In this document: positions 59,044 to 64,000 of the stretch, in pieces
Numbering within the stretch: position 1 is the stretch's first letter
How the letters are laid out: each line of letters opens with the position of its first letter
Assembly (NCBI RefSeq): GCF_003058055.1
Contig: NZ_QBTZ01000001.1
Span: 312,501-376,500, forward strand
Length of the DNA: 64,000 bases
Source of the DNA: Acidovorax sp. 107
GTDB lineage: Bacteria; Pseudomonadota; Gammaproteobacteria; Burkholderiales; Burkholderiaceae_C
Direction of reading: 5' to 3'
Notes under the pieces: model-generated
Told to the model about the DNA's origin: nothing
Databases searched by the model: none
The model's input: the letters and a program-made list of their open reading frames with translations, nothing else
Program-made: the position numbers and the translations under genes

Positions 59044-59094
59044 AATTTGATAGCTCTGCAGGCATGATTATCTAGCGCATGCGGCTGTTTTTGT
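59044..59094. repeat. Dispersed intergenic repeat copy
   Basis: Carries AATTTGATAGCT, GCATGATTAT and CTAGCGCATGCGGCTGTTTT, a rearranged relative of the copy at 59845. It lies between the Kef and LysE genes. Confidence 0.55.
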
Positions 59095-59165
59095 GCCAAT
59101 CGTGGTGCATGAGGCCTTGCGTTGCTAAGATGCGGGCCCTTCTTCGCACACAGGCACGGTGACCC

Positions 59166-59804
59166 ATGGATTTGCAGACTTGGCTGGCTTTTTTTGCGGC
59201 GTCTTGCCTGATTGCGGTGTCTCCGGGCTCCGGGGCCGTGCTGTCGATGAGCCATGGGTTGTCGTTCGGCGTGCGCAAGACGGGCGCCACCATCCTGGGC
59301 CTGCAGCTGGGGCTGCTGCTGATTTTGCTGATCGCTGGGGCGGGCGTGGGCTCGCTGCTGCTGGCGTCCGAGGTGGCGTTCAGCATCGTCAAGGTGCTGG
59401 GGGCCTGCTATCTGATCTATGTGGGTTTTGCGCAGTGGCGCGCGGGCGACAAATCGCCGGTGCAAGGCGACGAGGAGACCCCGGCCGGCACCTGGCAAAA
59501 ACGCTGCCTCACGGGCTTCCTGACCAACGCCACCAACCCCAAGGGCATCATCTTCATGGTGGCCGTGCTGCCCCAGTTCATGACCGACACGCGCCCGCTG
59601 TGGACGCAGCTGCTGGTGATGGCCGCCACCACCGTGACGGTGGACGTGGTGGTCATGCACGGCTACGCTGCGGGGGCGAGTGCTCTGCGCCGCCTGATGC
59701 GCAGTGCGCGCGCTGTGCGGGCGCAGAACCGCGTGTTCGGCGGGTTGCTGATGGCGGTGGGGGCGGGGCTGTTCTTCGTCAAGCGCGGCGGTCAGCACGC
59801 CTGA
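59166..59804 (+). CDS. LysE/RhtB-family exporter
   Basis: The 212-residue protein has six hydrophobic segments and LysE-type features: AVSPGSGAVLSMSHGLSFG (about residues 17-35), GACYLIYVGFAQWR and FLTNATNPKGIIFMVAVLPQ (about 119-138). Members export amino acids such as homoserine, threonine or lysine. Substrate cannot be read. It is preceded by a repeat copy and begins after CACGGTGACCC. Confidence 0.85.
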   Translation: MDLQTWLAFFAASCLIAVSPGSGAVLSMSHGLSFGVRKTGATILGLQLGLLLILLIAGAGVGSLLLASEVAFSIVKVLGACYLIYVGFAQWRAGDKSPVQGDEETPAGTWQKRCLTGFLTNATNPKGIIFMVAVLPQFMTDTRPLWTQLLVMAATTVTVDVVVMHGYAAGASALRRLMRSARAVRAQNRVFGGLLMAVGAGLFFVKRGGQHA

Positions 59805-59844
59805 GGCGGCTGCGGCACCGCCAGGGTGTCAGAGGGTGCTTCTC

Positions 59845-59896
59845 ATTTGATAGCTGCTAGCGCATATGATTATTGCGCTTGAGGCTGATTTGGCTT
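59845..59896. repeat. Dispersed intergenic repeat, best copy
   Basis: Contains ATTTGATAGCTGCTAGCGCA, then TATGATTATTGCGCTTGAGG and CTGATTTGGCTT. GCGC half-sites allow partial base pairing. It lies just before the ParA gene and is the best-conserved representative in this window. Confidence 0.65.
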
Positions 59897-59933
59897 GTAT
59901 TTTCATGGACCTGCAGATTCCAAGGAGCTTGTC

Positions 59934-60551
59934 ATGCCAGTAGTTGTTGTCGCCAACCCGAAGGGCGGAGTGGGCAAGTCCACGCTGTCCACCAACATCG
60001 CGGGCTACTTTGCCAGCCAGGGGCATCCCGTGATCCTGGGCGACACCGACCGGCAGCAGTCCGCCCGGCTGTGGCTGGGCCTGCGCCCGCCCGCTGCGCG
60101 CCCCATTGGTAGTTGGGACACCAGCTCGGACGTCATCAGCCGCCCGCCCAAGGGCACGACGCATGCGGTGCTCGACACGCCCGCCGGCCTGCACGGCTGG
60201 CGCCTGAACGATGTGCTCAAGCTGGCCGACAAGGTCATCGTGCCGCTGCAGCCCAGCGTGTTTGACATCTTCGCCACGCGGGCCTTTCTGGACCAGCTGG
60301 CCGAGCACCGCCACGCCGCCGGGGTGCCCGTGGGCATCGTTGGCATGCGGGTGGATGCGCGCACCAAGGCGGCCGAGCAACTGCACCACTTTGTGGACAG
60401 CCTGGGGTTCCCAGTGCTGGGCTATCTGCGCGACACGCAAAACTACATCCACCTGGCAGCGCACGGCCTCACGCTGTTTGACGTGGCCCCCGGCCGCGTG
60501 GCGCGAGACCTGGAGCAGTGGCAAGGGATCTGCACGTGGCTCAATTCTTGA
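59934..60551 (+). CDS. ParA-family ATPase, orphan
   Basis: The 205-residue P-loop ATPase has the deviant Walker A KGGVGKST (residues 10-17), DTDRQQSARLW in the switch I region, and DTPAGLHG in the Walker B region. ParA/MinD proteins position DNA or protein cargo on the nucleoid or membrane. There is no ParB or partner gene beside it, so its cargo is unknown. AAGGAG six bases before ATG 59934 gives the start. Confidence 0.85.
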   Translation: MPVVVVANPKGGVGKSTLSTNIAGYFASQGHPVILGDTDRQQSARLWLGLRPPAARPIGSWDTSSDVISRPPKGTTHAVLDTPAGLHGWRLNDVLKLADKVIVPLQPSVFDIFATRAFLDQLAEHRHAAGVPVGIVGMRVDARTKAAEQLHHFVDSLGFPVLGYLRDTQNYIHLAAHGLTLFDVAPGRVARDLEQWQGICTWLNS

Positions 60552-60647
60552 AGGACAGCGTGAAGCACGACGTACATCCATTCCCCCGGGAAAACACCTG
60601 TCACCCGGCAGACAAGGCGCTCAGGAGCGCGGGGCTACATTGCAACG

Positions 60648-61112
60648 ATGAAAATCTTCCGCTCTTATTCCGAAGTCAGCGCCTGCGTGGGGCAAGAGGT
60701 CGCTGTGACCGACTGGATCACCATCACGCAGGAACAGGTCAACCTGTTTGCCCAGGCCACGGGCGACCACCAGTGGATCCATGTGGACCCCGAGCGTGCC
60801 AAGGCCGGGCCGTTTGGCGCGCCCATTGCGCACGGGTTTCTCACGCTGTCGCTGATCCCCAAGTTCTTCGAGCTGGGCCTCACGATCGAGGGGGCGCGCA
60901 TGGGCGTGAACTACGGGCTCAACAAGGTGCGCTTCACGGCGCCGGTGCCAGTGGGCAGCCGCTTGCGCGCGCGCCTTACGCTGCAGGCTGCCGAGCCCGT
61001 GGCGCCCGATGGCATGCAGATGACCTGGCTGGTGACCGTGGAGCGCGAGGGCAGCGACAAGCCGGTGTGCGTGGCCGAATCGCTGGCGCGCAACTTCGGC
61101 GCCCCGGCCTGA
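60648..61112 (+). CDS. MaoC-like enoyl-CoA hydratase
   Basis: The 154-residue hotdog protein has the MaoC catalytic motif GDHQWIHVDPERA (D40 and H45) and GPFGAPIAHGFLTLSL (about residues 54-69). It probably hydrates (R)-3-hydroxyacyl-CoA intermediates or relates to polyhydroxyalkanoate synthesis. It has a LysR gene 32 bases downstream on the same strand. Substrate specificity is unknown. Confidence 0.85.
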   Translation: MKIFRSYSEVSACVGQEVAVTDWITITQEQVNLFAQATGDHQWIHVDPERAKAGPFGAPIAHGFLTLSLIPKFFELGLTIEGARMGVNYGLNKVRFTAPVPVGSRLRARLTLQAAEPVAPDGMQMTWLVTVEREGSDKPVCVAESLARNFGAPA

Positions 61113-61144
61113 GCCGGGTCGCCTTCGGGCAGGAGGTCTGAACC

Positions 61145-62086
61145 ATGGACCGCCTGCAAGCCATGAAAATCTTCGAGCGTGTGGTGGAGGAGGGCGGCTT
61201 TGCCGCCGCCGCCCGCGCCATGGACATGTCGCCCCCCGTGGTCACCCGCATGGTGGCCGAGCTGGAGCAGCACCTGGGCACGCGCCTGCTGCAGCGCACC
61301 ACCCGCAAGCTGGCACTGACCGATGCGGGGGAGTCGTACCTGCAGCGGGTGCGCGCCATCCTGCACGAGATCGACGATGCCGAGGCGGCGGCTGCCGCCA
61401 GTACGCGCGACCTGCGCGGCACCATCCGCATCGTGGCGGCGCCTGTGCTGGCGACCAACTTCCTGGCGCCCATGGTGGCGCTGTGGCACGCGCACTACCC
61501 CAAGCTCATGCTGGACATCAGCATGGACGCCTATGCCGCCAGCCGGGTGGATGAGTTCGATGTGACCATCATGGTCGCGGGCGAAGACTTCGACGCCAAC
61601 ATCGTCGCGCGCTCGCTGGTGCAGGGCGAAGCCATCGTGGTGGCGTCACCCGACTACCTGGAGCGCCGGGGCATTCCGCGCGAACCGCAGGACCTGGTGC
61701 ACCACGACCACCTGCGCGACTCCAGTGCGCCAGTGCGCCTGCAGTCGGGGCCGGGGCGCAAGCTGCGCTTGCAGTCGCTGCAGCCCGGCGTGCCCGATGA
61801 GGAAGTGGATGTACCAGCCGTGCTGCAATCCGTGAGCACCGAACTGCTGATGCGTGCCGCGGTGGATGGGGCCGGCGTGGCTGTTACCTCGCGCCTGCTG
61901 GCCGAGGAGCACCTGGCCCGTGGCGAGCTGGTGCACATCCTGCCGGGCTGGATCTTCTCGCGCTACACCATCTACGCGGCACTGCCTTCAGGCCGCATGT
62001 TGCCGGCCCGCACGCGGGTGTTTCTGGATTTCCTGACCGAACACGTGCCCCGCGCCGTGGCGCAAAAGTCCGGCCAGTTCAGCTGA
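61145..62086 (+). CDS. LysR-family regulator
   Basis: The 313-residue protein has the standard LysR helix-turn-helix (about residues 1-62: VVEEGGFAAAARAMDMSPPV, LEQHLGTRLLQRTTR) and a substrate-binding domain with ASPDYLERRGIP. GAGGTCTGAACC precedes the ATG. It may control the preceding MaoC gene. Its last 8 bases overlap the convergent trmL gene. Confidence 0.88.
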   Translation: MDRLQAMKIFERVVEEGGFAAAARAMDMSPPVVTRMVAELEQHLGTRLLQRTTRKLALTDAGESYLQRVRAILHEIDDAEAAAAASTRDLRGTIRIVAAPVLATNFLAPMVALWHAHYPKLMLDISMDAYAASRVDEFDVTIMVAGEDFDANIVARSLVQGEAIVVASPDYLERRGIPREPQDLVHHDHLRDSSAPVRLQSGPGRKLRLQSLQPGVPDEEVDVPAVLQSVSTELLMRAAVDGAGVAVTSRLLAEEHLARGELVHILPGWIFSRYTIYAALPSGRMLPARTRVFLDFLTEHVPRAVAQKSGQFS

Positions 62087-62606
62087 GTTGTGCAAAGCCG
62101 CTGATGATCGTGCCTTCGGGCTCGACCACCACCTGCCCGTCGGGCATGGCAAAGCTATTCTGGCGCCAGGCCTCGAACACGGTCACGGCCACGGCGTTGG
62201 ACAGGTTCAGGCTGCGTTGCCCCGGCACCATGGGCAGACGCAGGCGCTGGGCGGGTGGAAAGCTCTCGCGCAGCTCGGCCGGGAGGCCTCGGGTTTCGGC
62301 CCCAAACACCAGCCAGTCGCCGGGAAGGAAGCAGGTCGAGTGCACGGGCTGCGAGCCGTGCGTCGTCATTGCAAACATGCGTGTCGGGTCGGGCTGCGCA
62401 TCCCGCAGAAAGGCTGTCCAGCCACTGTGGCGTTGCACCTGCGCGTATTCGTGGTAGTCCAGTCCCGCGCGCCGCATCTGCCGGTCTTCCATCGAGAAAC
62501 CCAGGGGCTCGATCAGGTGCAGCGTGCAACCCGTGTTGGCCGCCAGGCGAATCACGTTGCCGGTGTTGGGCGGGATCTCCGGTTCGACGAGGACGATATG
62601 GAACAT
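62079..62606 (-). CDS. trmL: tRNA (cytidine(34)-2'-O)-methyltransferase
   Basis: The 175-residue SPOUT methyltransferase modifies the wobble base in tRNA-Leu. Diagnostic segments are EIPPNTGNVIRLAANTGC (about residues 10-27), FGAETRGLP and the C-terminal knot motif VPGQRSLNLSNAVAV. Length and motifs fit TrmL. I chose ATG 62606 (MFHIVLVEP), the conserved beginning, over a longer frame. Confidence 0.9.
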   Translation of the reverse strand: MFHIVLVEPEIPPNTGNVIRLAANTGCTLHLIEPLGFSMEDRQMRRAGLDYHEYAQVQRHSGWTAFLRDAQPDPTRMFAMTTHGSQPVHSTCFLPGDWLVFGAETRGLPAELRESFPPAQRLRLPMVPGQRSLNLSNAVAVTVFEAWRQNSFAMPDGQVVVEPEGTIISGFAQLS

Positions 62607-62688
62607 GCCTGCATTGTCATCGTTGCACCTGTGAGTTGAGCAACCGCTCGTAATCAAAAGTATCCCTTTGGTACCTGTTTGGCGCTTT

Positions 62689-63411
62689 TCAGTCCCGACC
62701 CGTGCGCGCCAGCACCGCGGCAGTGACATGGGCTACGCCCGCCTCGCGCAGCGCCAGGGTGGCTGCGTGCAGCGTTGCACCGGTGGTCATCACATCGTCG
62801 ATCAGCACCACCCGCTGGCCGCGCAGGGCGGCCGCGCGGGCGGGCTCGATGGCGAACGCGCCGCGCAGGTTGCGCAGCCGCTCGGCCCTGGGCAGGCTGC
62901 TTTGTGCCTCGGTGGCGTGCAGGCGCAGCAGGCTCTGGTGGTCGGCCTTGGCGGCCGCCAAGTGCCTGGCCAGCAGGGCCGCCTGGTTGAAGCCGCGCTC
63001 GCGCAGGCGACCGGTGGACAGGGGTACCGCCAGCACGCGGTCGGCAGCTTCCAGCGCAGGCTCCATCCACGGCGTGCTGCGCATGAGCGTGGCCAAGGCC
63101 CTGGCCCACCCCGGATCGCCGCGAAACTTGAATTGCGCCAGTGCGTCGGCCCACGGGTAAGCATAGTCCACGGCGGCAATGCAGGCATCGAAGCCGGGCG
63201 GGTTCTGCAGGCAGGCGCCACAGACCGCCACCCCTGCTGGTACTCGCAGTGCACAGCGCTGGCAGCGCGTGGCAGGCTGGGCGAACCGCGCCACGCAGGC
63301 GTTGCAGACGCGTTGCGATGGCCAGGCGTGGCAGACCGCGCACTGGCTGGGCACTTTGTCCACCCACCTGTGGAGGCGGCGTGAAATCCCTGGCAAACCC
63401 GAAAAAAGCAT
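62689..63411 (-). CDS. comF: ComF-family phosphoribosyltransferase-like protein
   Basis: The 240-residue protein has an N-terminal zinc finger region with four CxxC pairs (C24/C27, C36/C39, C50/C53, C64/C67) and a C-terminal phosphoribosyltransferase domain with the PRPP-binding loop LIDDVMTTGAT (about residues 203-213). ComF proteins take part in DNA uptake in competent bacteria. It is divergent from a bioC-like gene. Confidence 0.9.
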   Translation of the reverse strand: MLFSGLPGISRRLHRWVDKVPSQCAVCHAWPSQRVCNACVARFAQPATRCQRCALRVPAGVAVCGACLQNPPGFDACIAAVDYAYPWADALAQFKFRGDPGWARALATLMRSTPWMEPALEAADRVLAVPLSTGRLRERGFNQAALLARHLAAAKADHQSLLRLHATEAQSSLPRAERLRNLRGAFAIEPARAAALRGQRVVLIDDVMTTGATLHAATLALREAGVAHVTAAVLARTGRD

Positions 63412-63446
63412 GAATCAATATACTCGCGCGTCCTTCTGCCCCGCCC

Positions 63447-64000
63447 ATGTCCTCCGAGCGTCCCCCCACCATTGATCCTGTTGCCGCAGCCCGCTGGCAC
63501 GCTGCGGCTCCCGCCGTGTCTCCCTGGCTTCATGAAGAAGTGGCCCGCCGCATGGAGGACCGCCTGCAGTGGATTCGCCAGGCCCCGGCTTCCTGGTGCC
63601 ATTGGGACCCGGTGCGTGGCGGCTTGCAGGCGCATGGGTTGGTGAGTGCCCGCTACCCACAGGCGCGTTGCCAGGTGTACGAAACCAGCGCCCATAGCGA
63701 ACCCGTCGCGCGGCAGGCCTTGGCCAAACCGTGGTGGAGCCCTGCCCGTTGGTCTGCAGGGGCCCTGCAGATGGGCGCGCCGGCCGATGCCAGTGTGCAC
63801 ATGCTGTGGTCCAACATGGCGCTGCACATGGCGGCCGACCCCCAAGACCTGATCGGTCGCTGGCACCGCGCCGTGGCGGTGGATGGCTACCTGATGTTCT
63901 CGTGTCTCGGACCGGACACGCTGCGTGAGTTGCATGGCGTGTATGCCGCCATGGGCTGGCCACCGGCGGGCCACGCGTTTACCGACATGCATGACTGGGG
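63447..64000 (+). CDS. BioC-like malonyl-ACP methyltransferase (partial, cut by window end)
   Basis: An open frame runs from ATG 63447 to the window edge (184 codons) with no stop. The translation (MSSERPPTIDPVAAARWHAA..., SVHMLWSNMALHMAADPQDL, VDGYLMFSCLGPDTLRELHG) has the character of BioC, including the LMFSCLGPDTL segment after a Rossmann-like methyltransferase core; the glycine-rich motif I is not obvious here. BioC methylates malonyl-ACP to begin biotin synthesis. It is divergent from comF with 35 bases between starts. Confidence 0.7.
   Translation, partial: MSSERPPTIDPVAAARWHAAAPAVSPWLHEEVARRMEDRLQWIRQAPASWCHWDPVRGGLQAHGLVSARYPQARCQVYETSAHSEPVARQALAKPWWSPARWSAGALQMGAPADASVHMLWSNMALHMAADPQDLIGRWHRAVAVDGYLMFSCLGPDTLRELHGVYAAMGWPPAGHAFTDMHDW

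Overview
The window looks like a chromosome segment of a high-GC betaproteobacterium of the Comamonadaceae, most likely Acidovorax or a close relative. The basis is recall of family and synteny (tamAB, a moxR-vWA cluster, pcaIJF with Bug- and SDR-type genes, trmL-comF-bioC) together with high GC. No database search was possible.

Bases 1 to about 25,630 are the late half of a prophage. The order is: two small early-late genes, a phage metallopeptidase, terminase small and large subunits, DUF4055-type portal, MuF/gp7-type head protein, small proteins, scaffold, P22-type coat protein with an unusual signal-peptide-like N-terminus, HeH-domain protein, connector and completion proteins, tail tube, tail chaperones G and G-T joined by a textbook -1 frameshift signal, a small membrane gene, a 1,821-residue tape measure, a compact tail tip with a glycine-rich putative adhesin, a lysis cassette (holin-like, SAR-type endolysin, Rz with nested Rz1), a reverse-strand small gene and a tyrosine integrase. 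The integrase faces a tRNA-Arg(CCT) gene whose 3' end is the probable attachment site. A long tape measure with no contractile sheath suggests a siphovirus. The regulatory and replication half lies to the left, outside the window. Many late genes overlap by ATGA or TGATG, and strong hairpin terminators sit between several of them.

Bases 25.7 to 38 kb are core chromosome: tamB-tamA (outer-membrane assembly), a moxR-small protein-GNAT-vWA cluster, a dihaem cytochrome c, a DUF3429 protein and a PF07399-type antiporter.

Bases 38 to 46.4 kb hold the most interesting accessory unit. A divergent IclR regulator faces an operon with aconitase-type large and small subunits whose usual motifs are altered, a complete Liv-type ABC importer (two permeases, two ATPases, one binding protein) and an isocitrate lyase/PEP mutase-family lyase. 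Three copies of an 11-bp palindrome flank the regulator start and operon start. I infer an importer plus dehydratase plus lyase pathway for a branched or alkyl-substituted malate-type acid, comparable in logic to the dimethylmaleate hydratase/dimethylmalate lyase step of nicotinate fermentation.

Bases 47.5 to 53 kb hold a pca unit (pcaR, pcaI, pcaJ, pcaF, an SDR and a Bug-type binding protein) for the end of the beta-ketoadipate pathway, with a three-repeat PcaR/PcaU-like operator. The rest carries an SDR/LysR divergent pair, thioesterase and transglutaminase-like genes, a MITE-like element with 32-33 bp inverted ends, TRIC and Kef-type transporters, a LysE exporter, an orphan ParA, MaoC, LysR, trmL, comF and the start of a bioC-like gene. 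A degenerate dispersed repeat family occurs in at least five intergenic places.
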